Made by a program: the position numbers and the translations under genes. Below, piece after piece: positions 1 through 8,000 of a DNA stretch of 11,356 nucleotides. How positions within the stretch are numbered: the stretch's first letter is position 1; every line of letters begins with the position of its first letter. The stretch is from positions 1 through 11,356 of the forward strand of contig JANRKT010000231.1 of the NCBI GenBank assembly GCA_033763355.1, in the 5' to 3' direction. Below the pieces are notes generated by a model. The model was not told the DNA's origin, did no database searches, and was given only the letters and a program-made list of their open reading frames with translations. The stretch is from JANRKT01 sp033763355 (GTDB lineage: Bacteria; Bacteroidota; Bacteroidia; Chitinophagales; Chitinophagaceae).

Positions 1-162
1 CTTGCCGAGCAAATAGTGCAGCCAACACTGGTGCAGGCAGAGCATTTTGAAGTGGAGGAAGGAAGTGCATTGGTGGTTAGTGAAACGGGGGAGTTAATTA
101 TTAACAATACCGGGTCAGCAGAAAACAGTGAAGCAACCGGCGGCACTGATGATCAGAAATAG
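1..162 (+). CDS. C-terminal fragment of an unidentified protein
   Basis: The frame is open from base 1 to a TAG stop at 160-162, giving the last 53 residues of a protein whose start lies outside the window. The tail is acidic and ends in a low-complexity stretch rich in Gly, Ser, Thr, Asn and Glu (ENSEATGGTDDQK), typical of a disordered C-terminus. I do not recognise the family and assign no function. It is treated as coding because the open frame reaches the window edge, the composition is protein-like, and a terminator hairpin follows 28 bases after the stop. Confidence 0.6.
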   Translation, partial: LAEQIVQPTLVQAEHFEVEEGSALVVSETGELIINNTGSAENSEATGGTDDQK

Positions 163-190
163 TTGTTTTTTCATCATAATTTGATTGAAT

Positions 191-225
191 GGGTTCCTGG
201 TTCCAAAAGATCAGAACCCTTTTTT
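191..225 (+). terminator. Rho-independent terminator after the left-edge gene
   Basis: GGGTTC at 191-196 pairs with GAACCC at 214-219, and the stem can extend by two pairs past a bulged C. Six T residues follow at 220-225. This is the classical stem plus U-tract layout, 28 bases after the stop of the upstream gene. It lies inside the longest possible reading frame of lysA, which argues that lysA starts downstream of it. Confidence 0.75.
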
Positions 226-257
226 ATTTAAATTCGCAGCTTATCCATTTTCATTTC

Positions 258-1472
258 ATGCCTTTAGAATTAAAAAGAGAACAACTGATACAAATTGCAG
301 AGCAATACGGCACTCCTGTGTATGTATATCATGCCGAAAGAATAAAAGAGCAATACCAGCGTTTGTTATCCGCTTTCAGCAATACCAATGCAAAGTTTTT
401 TTATGCGGCCAAGGCGCTTACCAACATTAACATCCTCCGTTACATTAAAATCACCGGCTGCAATGTTGACTGCAGCTCCATAAATGAAGCGTTACTGGCA
501 GTAAAGGCTGGGTTTGAACCGCAAAATATTCTTTACACTTCCAACAATATTGCATTCAGCGAAATTGAAACAGCAAAACAACTGGGCATTAATATCAATA
601 TTGACAGCTTATCCAATCTTGAAAAGTTTGGTAAGAAATTCGGCCACAGTTATCCGGTAGGTGTACGGTTGCGGCCCAACATTATGGCCGGAGGTAATTT
701 AAAAATTTCAACCGGGCATGAAAGCAGCAAATTTGGAGTTCCGCTGGAAGATGTTGAAAAGATACTGAAACTGGCGAAAGAAACGAATTTGCATATCCGC
801 GGACTGCACATCCACACCGGCAGCGAAATAAAAGATGTGGAAGTATTTGCAAAGGGTATTGAAGTATTGTTTGAAGTAGCGCAAAATTTTCCGGAGCTGG
901 AAATAATAGACCTTGGCGGCGGTTTTAAAGTTCCTTATATACCGGGTGAGGAAGGAACGGATATTGAAATGCTGGGTAAAAAAGTGGAGGAAGAATTTGC
1001 ATGGTATGAAAAAAAATACAAACGCCGTTTGCAGGTGTGGTTTGAGCCGGGAAAATTTTTGGTAAGCGAAGCGGGTTATTTTATAACAAGGGTAAACGTG
1101 CTGAAAGATTCCAGCTCCATACATTTTGCAGGGGTTGACAGCGGCCTGAACCACTTCATCCGTCCCATGTTTTATGGCGCATACCACATTATCGAAAACA
1201 TCTCCAACCCTTCAGGTGAAAAGAAAAAATACAACGTCGTGGGCAACATCTGCGAAACGGACACTTTTGCAGAAGACCGCCTGCTGCCCGCCATAAGCGA
1301 AGGCGATTATCTTGTATTCCGCAATGCAGGCGCTTATTGTTTTGAAATGTCATCGCATTATAACAGCCGTTTTAAACCTGCTGAAGTAATGGTAAAAGAC
1401 GGAAAACCTCAGCTCATCAGAAAAAGAGATGAATTGGAAGATCTGCTGAGGGGACAGGTGGAAGTGATATGA
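258..1472 (+). CDS. lysA: Diaminopimelate decarboxylase
   Basis: This is a PLP-dependent enzyme of fold type III that decarboxylates meso-diaminopimelate to L-lysine in the cytoplasm, the last step of the DAP pathway. The 404-residue product has the family's usual length. The PLP lysine is K52 in FFYAAKALTN. Other visible family motifs are SKFG (157-160), HIHTGSE (185-191), the phosphate-binding GGG (220-222), EPGK (263-266), the substrate-contacting RPMFYGAYH (302-310), the catalytic cysteine motif CETD (332-335) and GAY (358-360). An in-frame ATG at 189 would add 23 residues, but it sits at the base of the terminator at 191-225 and the extra residues are not family-like, so the ATG at 258 is preferred. 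No fused aspartokinase domain is present. It appears monocistronic or to head a short unit with the next gene. Confidence 0.95.
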   Translation: MPLELKREQLIQIAEQYGTPVYVYHAERIKEQYQRLLSAFSNTNAKFFYAAKALTNINILRYIKITGCNVDCSSINEALLAVKAGFEPQNILYTSNNIAFSEIETAKQLGININIDSLSNLEKFGKKFGHSYPVGVRLRPNIMAGGNLKISTGHESSKFGVPLEDVEKILKLAKETNLHIRGLHIHTGSEIKDVEVFAKGIEVLFEVAQNFPELEIIDLGGGFKVPYIPGEEGTDIEMLGKKVEEEFAWYEKKYKRRLQVWFEPGKFLVSEAGYFITRVNVLKDSSSIHFAGVDSGLNHFIRPMFYGAYHIIENISNPSGEKKKYNVVGNICETDTFAEDRLLPAISEGDYLVFRNAGAYCFEMSSHYNSRFKPAEVMVKDGKPQLIRKRDELEDLLRGQVEVI

Positions 1473-1565
1473 TCTGCCGGGTTTTTTTTAATGGCTTTAT
1501 ATAATTCAAAAAGAACTGTATTTTTTTTCAGGCGGCACTTTTATATCAATTTGAATTCGGCTTTT

Positions 1566-2549
1566 ATGCGCATAATAATCTTACTTGTCTTCATATTATT
1601 TCAAATGACATCATTTGCACAGAAAATCAATTACAATATCCCTGAAGGATATGAAAAGAGTATCAGCAAAGATGACTACAAGAAAATTGTTGACATTGCT
1701 GTTCCAATAGTCGCTAAACGGTACTCCATAAATAACGTTCAGGACGGTACAATTTTTCTGAAAGCCGGGCAAGAGATGAAGGAATTCAACCTGCACAATA
1801 TTATTGATAAATGTGTTTCAGTAAAAGACACATCTCAGTGGAGTAAAATAATTGAAGGCCATTTTAAGAACATATTTTCTTATATAGATGAACAGAAAAA
1901 TATTGACCCGGAAAACTATGATGCAATAAAGAAATATTTAAGCCTGCGCATATATCCGGCAGAAGTTATAACTCAAAGAGGAGGCACATCATCTTTAATT
2001 GTAAAGACAGATATTGAAAGGACATATACGCTGCTCATGCTGGATTTACCGGGAGCATTCACTCCTGTTCAAAAGGAGATGTTTTTACTTTGGAAGAAAG
2101 ACACTTCTGAAGTATTTAAAATTGCCCAGGACAATGTTAACAGGCAACAAATAAAGAAGGTAACGCGGCAATTTGATATTGACGGAACAAATGTAGAAAT
2201 CAGTTTTTTAGGAAATGAAGACTATGCTGCAAGCTATGCATTAGACCTGATTAATAATTCTCCCGACTTGGTTGGAGAATGGGGGTCAGTTATTGCTATG
2301 CCAAATAAAGGAATTGTAGATATTTGCAAAATAAGCAGGAATAAACCGGTTGATTTTGTAAAATTTATCCAGAGGCTTAAAGCAAGGGTAGAACAATCGT
2401 ACCGCGAACATGAACAGCCAATATCAGATCAGTTTTTTTGGTATTACAGAGGGAAATTTACAAGAATCCGTGTGATAACTCAGCGAAACGGTAGTATAAA
2501 TGTTATTTCACCATTTGGCCTGACAGAACTTATGACAGAGAAGAACTGA
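1566..2549 (+). CDS. Exported DUF1444-like protein
   Basis: The product is 327 residues from the ATG at 1566. Residues 1-19 form a signal peptide (MRIIILLVFILFQMTSFAQ). An upstream ATG at 1491 would bury this signal behind 25 basic and aromatic residues, so 1566 is chosen. The body resembles from memory the DUF1444 (YtpQ-like) family of Firmicutes in the order of its segments: an LRIYPAEV-type strand, a LDLPGAFTPVQKEMF segment followed by a helical W..D..E.FKIA..N stretch, GNEDYAASYALDL, a AMPNKGIVDI strand, and PISDQFFWYYRGK near the end. The family's biochemical role is not known to me. Export is unusual compared with the Bacillus proteins I recall, which are cytoplasmic. The gene lies 93 bp after lysA with no terminator seen between them. 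Export is well supported; the family call is moderate. Confidence 0.75.
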   Translation: MRIIILLVFILFQMTSFAQKINYNIPEGYEKSISKDDYKKIVDIAVPIVAKRYSINNVQDGTIFLKAGQEMKEFNLHNIIDKCVSVKDTSQWSKIIEGHFKNIFSYIDEQKNIDPENYDAIKKYLSLRIYPAEVITQRGGTSSLIVKTDIERTYTLLMLDLPGAFTPVQKEMFLLWKKDTSEVFKIAQDNVNRQQIKKVTRQFDIDGTNVEISFLGNEDYAASYALDLINNSPDLVGEWGSVIAMPNKGIVDICKISRNKPVDFVKFIQRLKARVEQSYREHEQPISDQFFWYYRGKFTRIRVITQRNGSINVISPFGLTELMTEKN

Positions 2550-2624
2550 GCTGTAAACATTATTTTAATCATCTCCTTCACATTTTCATTACATTCTATT
2601 AATAATCCCTTAATACTGCCCCTC

Positions 2625-2632
2625 TACTTTCG
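2625..2632 (+). promoter_or_regulatory. Candidate Bacteroidota -7 promoter element (TACTTTCG)
   Basis: TACTTTCG differs at one defined position from the Bacteroidota -7 consensus TAnnTTTG and lies 20 bases before the receptor start codon. No clear -33 TTTG element is visible at the expected distance. The 103-bp gap to the previous stop and the change of function make a promoter here likely. Confidence 0.4.
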
Positions 2633-2651
2633 CCGCAATTAAAATCTGCGG
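2633..2651 (+). promoter_or_regulatory. Small hairpin in the receptor 5' leader
   Basis: CCGCA at 2633-2637 pairs with TGCGG at 2647-2651 across a 9-base A/T-rich loop. A G-U pair (2632/2652) can extend it. The stem ends one base before the ATG, so it could affect ribosome access. The role is inferred; five base pairs alone may be chance. Confidence 0.3.
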
Positions 2652-2652
2652 T

Positions 2653-5517
2653 ATGAAGAAAATTGTTACACTGCTCAGTGGGGTATTTTTTTTATTGATC
2701 TCTTTCTCTTCCTTTTCCCAAAAGGGCAACTTAAAAATAAAGGTTACTGACGACCAGAACCTCAACATGCCCGGCGCCACCATCAGCCTGAATAACTCGA
2801 AACAGGCTGCTTATTCAGATTATGACGGCGAACTTATCCTGCTTAACCTTGTGCCAGGCGATTATGAGGTGAAGGTCTCATATATCGGGTACAGTGAACT
2901 GAGCAAGACAGTAAAAATTGAAGCAGGTAAAACAGAATACATCCGCTTCACTATGCAGCAGGGGGCAACATTGCAAAAAGAAATACTGGTATTGGGCGAC
3001 CGGCTTAAAGGCCAGGCCAAGGCGCTGAATAAACAGAAGAACAATTTTAATATTACCAATGTAGTGGCGGCTGACCAGATTGGGCGTTTCCCGGATGCCA
3101 ATATCGGCGACGCCATCAAACGCATTCCCGGCATTACCATGCAGAACGACCAGGGTGAGGCACGTAATATTATTATACGTGGTATGGGGCCTGAACTGAA
3201 TTCGGTAACATTAAACGGTGAAAGGATCCCATCAGCTGAAGGTGATAACCGGAGGGTGCAGATGGACTTAATTCCTGCTGATGTGATTCAAACTGTTGAA
3301 GTTAACAAAACACTTACACCTGATATGGATGCTGATGCCATCGGTGGTTCAGTAAACCTTATCCCGAGGTCTGCAGCCAATGGCTTTCGCCTGTCAGGCA
3401 CATTGGCAGGGGGGTATAATTCAATACGCAATAGTTTTATCGGCACAGCCGGTCTGGTTGTTGGCAACCGTTTTGCCAATGATAAGTTAGGCATTATCCT
3501 GAGCGGCTCTTTCAATACCAATGATTATGGCTCTGATAATACGGAGGCACTGTGGGCAAAAGATGCCAATGGTAAATTATATATTTCTGATCATGACATC
3601 AGGGTTTATGACGTAAAAAGGATCCGCCGTGCACTTACTGCAACAGTTGATTATAAATTTGATCCCCGCAACAGCATCAGTCTTACCGGCTCTTACAACT
3701 GGAGGGATGATAAGGAAAACCGTTTCCGCCTGCGCCACCGTTTCCGCGGCAATGCCTCCAATTTGATTTATGATGCAGGCGGAAACATCACAGGTTATAC
3801 TGCAGGTGAAGTATTAAGGCAAACCAAAGGCGGGGTTAACAGCGACAGGGGTGAATCACGCCGCCTTGAAGACCAAAGGGTAAAATCGCTGATGCTGAAA
3901 GGCGACCATATATGGGGTGCAGCAAGAATTGACTGGAGCACATCTTATGCAAGGGCTTCTGAACTAAGACCGGGTGAAAGATATATTTCCCTTGGCAGAA
4001 GGAGCATTACTGTAACGCAGGATATTTCCGATAAGGAATTTCCATTGTTAACAGACACACGTCCATTATCAGATTATACAAGGTTCAATGAATTAACTGA
4101 ACAATTTCAGGACCAGTATGAAAGGGACCTGAATTCAAAACTCAATATTGAAATACCGGCAAGCATTATAACCGGGCAAAAGGGTGCATTAAAGTTTGGT
4201 GCAAGACTGAGGGCCAAGAAAAAAGTAAGGGATAATAATTTCTTCTCTTACGAACCAACTTCGGCTGCTGCACCGCAGTTCGCCAACATTTCATTACTGC
4301 CATTGGTTGATAAAACCAATGCAGATTTTTATCCCGGGAGTAAGTTCGCAGCCGGACAATTTGTTGATCCTTCTTTTCTCGGTGGGTTGAATTTTAATAA
4401 TGCAGCACAATTTGATAAATCAGATGAACCTGCTGAATATCTTGCTATAAATTACAACGCTAAAGAAACCATCGCTGCAGGCTATGTACAGTTAAAACAG
4501 CAGTTTTCAGATCAGTTTTCTGTACTGCTTGGTCTGAGGGTTGAGCATACCAGCACAGATTATACGGGTAATGTGGTGGAAGATGAAGATGACCTGAAAG
4601 AAGTGGTTAACCTGAAAAACAATTATACCAATCTTTTGCCAGGCATTAACCTGCGCTACCAGGTTAACGGTAATTTTATTTTACGTGCTGCATGGACGAA
4701 TGCCATTGCACGTCCGAAATATTACGACCTGGTTCCTTATTTCAATGTAAATCCAAACGATAATGAATTAAGCAGCGGCAACCCCTCGCTTGAGCCGGTG
4801 AGGTCTTCCAACTTTGATTTGATGGCGGAAAATTATTTCAAATCCATCGGGCTTATTTCAGGAGGTATATTTTATAAAAAGCTGGACAAATTCTTTTACC
4901 GCTACCGCGATGACAATTACACCAATGCAAAATTTGCCGCTGATTTTCCAACAGTTACCAATCCCATTACACCCGGAGATACCTGGGCATTTACCCAGCC
5001 CCGTAACGGCAGCAGTGTGAATGTGTTTGGATTTGAAGTAGCATTGCAAAGACAGTTTGATTTTCTTCCAGGCTTCTGGAAAGGTTTTGGTATTTACACC
5101 AATTATACTTTTACTACCTCAAAAGCAAAAGGCATTTATGATGGTTCCGGCACATTGATAAGGGAAAACGTGAAGTTGCCCGGCACAGCGCCCCATACAT
5201 TTAATGCTTCACTCTCTTACGAAAATAAAAAGCTTGTCCTTCGTTTGTCAGCCAACTATACTGCGGCTTATGTAGATGACAGTGATGATGCAGGTTACAA
5301 TGAAGATGCTTTCTTTGACAGGTACTATGACAAGCAATTTTTCCTTGATGCCAACGCTTCTTTTGCTTTTACCCCCAGATGGAGGGTATTTGCAGAAGCC
5401 AATAACCTTACCAACCAATCCTTGCGCTATTACCAGGGGGTCAAAGAAAGAACGGGACAAGTAGAATTTTATGGCCCCCGTTTTAATCTGGGTGTTAAAT
5501 TTGACCTGAATAAATAA
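2653..5517 (+). CDS. TonB-dependent outer-membrane receptor
   Basis: The 954-residue product is a substrate-gated outer-membrane barrel energised by the TonB-ExbBD complex. A signal peptide spans residues 1-23 (ending FSFSQ-like, cut after FSQ). Residues 26-105 form a CarboxypepD_reg-like beta-sandwich typical of Bacteroidota receptors. A TonB-box-like stretch (EILVLGDR) lies at 110-117. The plug spans about 130-240, with GRFPDANIGDAIKRIPGI, a IIIRGMGPE segment and VEVNKTLTPDMDADAIGG, a combination characteristic of the TIGR01782 (TonB-Xanth-Caul) type. The remainder to FNLGVKFDLNK is the beta-barrel. No SusD-like partner follows; a phosphatase gene begins 32 bp later and is probably co-transcribed. 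The substrate is unknown, but the neighbour suggests a phosphorylated compound or its product. Confidence 0.92.
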   Translation: MKKIVTLLSGVFFLLISFSSFSQKGNLKIKVTDDQNLNMPGATISLNNSKQAAYSDYDGELILLNLVPGDYEVKVSYIGYSELSKTVKIEAGKTEYIRFTMQQGATLQKEILVLGDRLKGQAKALNKQKNNFNITNVVAADQIGRFPDANIGDAIKRIPGITMQNDQGEARNIIIRGMGPELNSVTLNGERIPSAEGDNRRVQMDLIPADVIQTVEVNKTLTPDMDADAIGGSVNLIPRSAANGFRLSGTLAGGYNSIRNSFIGTAGLVVGNRFANDKLGIILSGSFNTNDYGSDNTEALWAKDANGKLYISDHDIRVYDVKRIRRALTATVDYKFDPRNSISLTGSYNWRDDKENRFRLRHRFRGNASNLIYDAGGNITGYTAGEVLRQTKGGVNSDRGESRRLEDQRVKSLMLKGDHIWGAARIDWSTSYARASELRPGERYISLGRRSITVTQDISDKEFPLLTDTRPLSDYTRFNELTEQFQDQYERDLNSKLNIEIPASIITGQKGALKFGARLRAKKKVRDNNFFSYEPTSAAAPQFANISLLPLVDKTNADFYPGSKFAAGQFVDPSFLGGLNFNNAAQFDKSDEPAEYLAINYNAKETIAAGYVQLKQQFSDQFSVLLGLRVEHTSTDYTGNVVEDEDDLKEVVNLKNNYTNLLPGINLRYQVNGNFILRAAWTNAIARPKYYDLVPYFNVNPNDNELSSGNPSLEPVRSSNFDLMAENYFKSIGLISGGIFYKKLDKFFYRYRDDNYTNAKFAADFPTVTNPITPGDTWAFTQPRNGSSVNVFGFEVALQRQFDFLPGFWKGFGIYTNYTFTTSKAKGIYDGSGTLIRENVKLPGTAPHTFNASLSYENKKLVLRLSANYTAAYVDDSDDAGYNEDAFFDRYYDKQFFLDANASFAFTPRWRVFAEANNLTNQSLRYYQGVKERTGQVEFYGPRFNLGVKFDLNK

Positions 5518-5549
5518 ATCAGGATAAATTTTAATCACTCTTACAAACG

Positions 5550-6539
5550 ATGAAAAAACTTATTGCAATGGCATGCGCCGTAATGTTGTGTTACGGCGTT
5601 TTTGCGCAGGATAAAAACTTCAAAGAAGAAGCCGCTTCAGGGTACAAAGGAAAGTTCATTCCGGGGATACGCTATTATGAAAATGGCTTTAATTTTATTG
5701 TAATCGGCGACTGGGGCCGGACGGGAGAGTATTACCAGAAAGATGTGGCAGCGCAAATGAGTTATGCTGCTGTTAGCCTTGACCCTGAGTTTATCATTAC
5801 CACAGGTGATAATTTTTACCCTTATGGTGTGGCCAGCGTGCATGACCCATTATGGAAGTCATCATTTGAAGACATCTACTACCAGTTCTCCCTTCAGAAG
5901 GAATGGTATGTAACGCTCGGCAACCACGATTACAGCGGTAACCCTGATGCTCAGATTGAGTATTCGAAAATCAGCCGCAGGTGGGTGCTGCCTTCACGCT
6001 ATTATGCAAAAAAGTTTATGATTGATGATGACCCGCAACAGCAGGTACTGATTGTATTTATGGATACCAATCCGTTTATCAGGAAATACTACACCGATCC
6101 TTACTATGGCCCGAAAGTATCAACACAGGACAGCACTGCACAAAAAAAATGGATGGACAGCGTACTGAATGATAATACTGTAAAATGGAAATTTGTTGTG
6201 GGGCACCACCCTTTATATTCGGGCGGTAAAAGAATTGAGGCACCTGAAACAAAAGACATGAACGGTTCTTTCCGCCATCTTTTTGAAAAACACAAAGTAG
6301 ATGCTTATATCTGCGGCCATGAGCACCATCTTGAATACACCAAACCAGCCGGCGCAACACATTATTTTATTTCAGGCGGGGGCTCCGAAGTGCGGCCGGT
6401 GAAGAAACATCCTGATGGCGGAAAATTTGCTTCCGCATCACATGGCTTTATGACATTTTCCCTTACGGGAAATAAAATGCTGGTGCAGGTCATAGATCAC
6501 CTCGGTAAAATTTTGTACAGGACTGAAATAAAGAAGTAG
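5550..6539 (+). CDS. Exported purple acid phosphatase-like metallophosphoesterase
   Basis: The 329-residue product belongs to the calcineurin-like phosphoesterase superfamily and resembles the small tartrate-resistant (type 5) purple acid phosphatases. A signal peptide covers residues 1-20 (ending GVFAQ). All metal ligands are visible in order: GDWG (D54), GDNFY (D87 and the tyrosinate ligand Y90 that gives the purple colour), GNHD (N125, catalytic H126), GHHP (H219) and GHEHH (H257 and H259). The stretch AQIEYSKISRRW (134-145) is close to the segment I recall from mammalian TRAP. It should hydrolyse phosphomonoesters in the periplasm or outside the cell using a dinuclear iron-type centre. 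It lies 32 bp after the receptor gene, with no terminator between, which suggests an operon for using phosphorylated substrates. It ends 12 bp from the stop of the convergent VWA gene. Confidence 0.93.
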   Translation: MKKLIAMACAVMLCYGVFAQDKNFKEEAASGYKGKFIPGIRYYENGFNFIVIGDWGRTGEYYQKDVAAQMSYAAVSLDPEFIITTGDNFYPYGVASVHDPLWKSSFEDIYYQFSLQKEWYVTLGNHDYSGNPDAQIEYSKISRRWVLPSRYYAKKFMIDDDPQQQVLIVFMDTNPFIRKYYTDPYYGPKVSTQDSTAQKKWMDSVLNDNTVKWKFVVGHHPLYSGGKRIEAPETKDMNGSFRHLFEKHKVDAYICGHEHHLEYTKPAGATHYFISGGGSEVRPVKKHPDGGKFASASHGFMTFSLTGNKMLVQVIDHLGKILYRTEIKK

Positions 6540-6551
6540 CGGCGCAACTTA

Positions 6552-7988
6552 TCACCATTCCACAATTTTTTCAACTGATCCTTTAGCTGTTACTTCCACC
6601 GTTATAGATTTTTCGGCTAATCCTTCCTGTCTCACCGGTTTAAGATCAACCCGGTACCGGCCGGGTTCCAGGATGAATTTTTTGGGATTGCTGGCGGGGG
6701 CCTTGTAAGTTCTTCCCGCCTCCACACTTTTTCCAGTCTTTATACTTACCACATTTAAAGTTGCATCTACAAGTTCCTGTCCCTTTTTTGCACCAATAGT
6801 CAGTTCACCTGATTCAAAGTTGTGAGTAAACTTCAGGTTTCCGCTGCTGCCCAGTTCTTTTTTTGTAATTTTTATTTCAGGCCTTCCGCCAATTTCTATA
6901 GACTTGAAAACGAGGTCATAAACACCGGGTGGAATTTTCAATTTAGCAGGATTATTTTCTGTTTTGTTATAGGAACGGGTGGTAGCAATTGTCTTGTTGG
7001 TTCCGGTGGGATAAATCTCAATAAGGGCATCTGACAGAGCGCCATTGCGGGTGACCAGTACTTCCACTACACCCTGTTCAAATTCTATCTCTTTATAAAG
7101 GGTATCGTTCGCATTTATGACTACATCTGAAAACTTAATCTCAGAATAACCCCGGATGCCAACGGGCATTACTTCTATTTCGTAAGTTCCTGCCGACAAT
7201 TGCAACACACGGGGATTGGTTTCCTTAGATTCATAAGTTCTTCCAGAAAATGTTTCTTTTGCCTGCCCTTTTTTAAAAACTTTTACAGATGCATCTTTCA
7301 GTTTTCCTTCCAGTGTTGTTTTAACAGATACCCATGCATCGCCAACAGGAACTTCTTTTACAGTTTGTTCTAATGCCGCCGCTAATTCATCAGCATTATT
7401 TGCAGGAAAGTATTGTCCGCCGCCGGCCTGTGCAATACATTCAAGCGGGGCCAGGTCTTTTTCTGCAATGCCAAAGCCAACCACATGCATGGTAATTTTT
7501 ATTCCCGATGCCCTTGCGTTTTTTACCATTTCGCAGGCATTGCCTGAGCAGGTTTCGAGACCATCACTGACAAGAATAACTGTTACCGGATCATTAATGC
7601 CTCTTATTAATGCCAAAGCCTGGTTAATGGATAATGCAATCGGGGTTTTGCCTTTCGGGTTCAGCGCTTTTATGGTATTGTTGAACTTTGTTTTATCAAA
7701 AGGCCCTATCGGTACCAGGGTTTCAATATCGTTGCAGTCAGATGCGCTTCTGTGGCCATAGGCAATCAACCCTACTTTTGAACTGGTTGATATTTTATCT
7801 GAAAGTTTGCCCATCGTTTCTTTCGCTATCTGAATTTTTGCAGTAGCGCCAATCTTTCCCCACATGGAGCCGGAAGCATCAAAGATGAAGAGGGTGTTTT
7901 GTGTGGTTTGTGCTGTAAGTTGTAGAGAAGGCAGGTATAGTAAACCTGCAATAAATAATAGTTTGAATAATGATTTCATGATTTGCAT
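6552..7988 (-). CDS. Exported VWA-domain protein with three 88-residue C-terminal repeats
   Basis: The 478-residue product has a signal peptide (about residues 1-27, ending LQLTAQ). A von Willebrand factor A domain spans about 31-210. Its metal site (MIDAS) looks complete: DASGS (37-41), T115 in GKTP and D142 in SDG. Four cysteines in this domain (C85, C147, C152, C184) fit disulfides in an exported protein. The motifs YGHRSASDCNDIETL and LETC match a broad bacterial secreted-VWA family. From 218 on, three tandem beta-rich units have an exact 88-residue period, so the C-terminal half is purely repetitive. No lipobox, membrane anchor or T9SS sorting domain is seen. An ATG three codons in (7979) is an equally good start. 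It lies 12 bp after the beta-propeller gene and is probably last in the operon. Binding of a partner through the metal site is inferred from the fold. Confidence 0.88.
   Translation of the reverse strand: MQIMKSLFKLLFIAGLLYLPSLQLTAQTTQNTLFIFDASGSMWGKIGATAKIQIAKETMGKLSDKISTSSKVGLIAYGHRSASDCNDIETLVPIGPFDKTKFNNTIKALNPKGKTPIALSINQALALIRGINDPVTVILVSDGLETCSGNACEMVKNARASGIKITMHVVGFGIAEKDLAPLECIAQAGGGQYFPANNADELAAALEQTVKEVPVGDAWVSVKTTLEGKLKDASVKVFKKGQAKETFSGRTYESKETNPRVLQLSAGTYEIEVMPVGIRGYSEIKFSDVVINANDTLYKEIEFEQGVVEVLVTRNGALSDALIEIYPTGTNKTIATTRSYNKTENNPAKLKIPPGVYDLVFKSIEIGGRPEIKITKKELGSSGNLKFTHNFESGELTIGAKKGQELVDATLNVVSIKTGKSVEAGRTYKAPASNPKKFILEPGRYRVDLKPVRQEGLAEKSITVEVTAKGSVEKIVEW
6555..6809 (-). 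repeat. VWA protein repeat unit 3 (residues 394-478)
   Basis: This is the third unit, with landmarks again shifted by 88: L406 and D408-A, R426-T-Y, N434-P and P-G443-R-Y. It is three residues short of a full unit because the protein ends here. Confidence 0.85.
6810..7073 (-). repeat. VWA protein repeat unit 2 (residues 306-393)
   Basis: This is the second unit, with the same landmarks shifted by exactly 88 residues: L318 and D320-A, R338-S-Y, N346-P and P-G355-V-Y. It diverges clearly from unit 1 in sequence, so the triplication is old. Confidence 0.85.
7074..7337 (-). repeat. VWA protein repeat unit 1 (residues 218-305)
   Basis: This is the first of three protein-level units in register. 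Landmarks are L230 and D232-A, R250-T-Y, N258-P and A-G267-T-Y. It is probably a beta-sandwich module by its alternating hydrophobic pattern. Confidence 0.85.
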
Positions 7989-8000
7989 TTTACATTGGTG

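Noticed and set aside
708..1187. Long minus-strand open frame inside lysA (159 residues)
   Set aside because: It lies wholly antisense to a gene with all DapDC motifs; its translation is rich in Phe, Tyr and Cys without domain features, as expected of a shadow frame.
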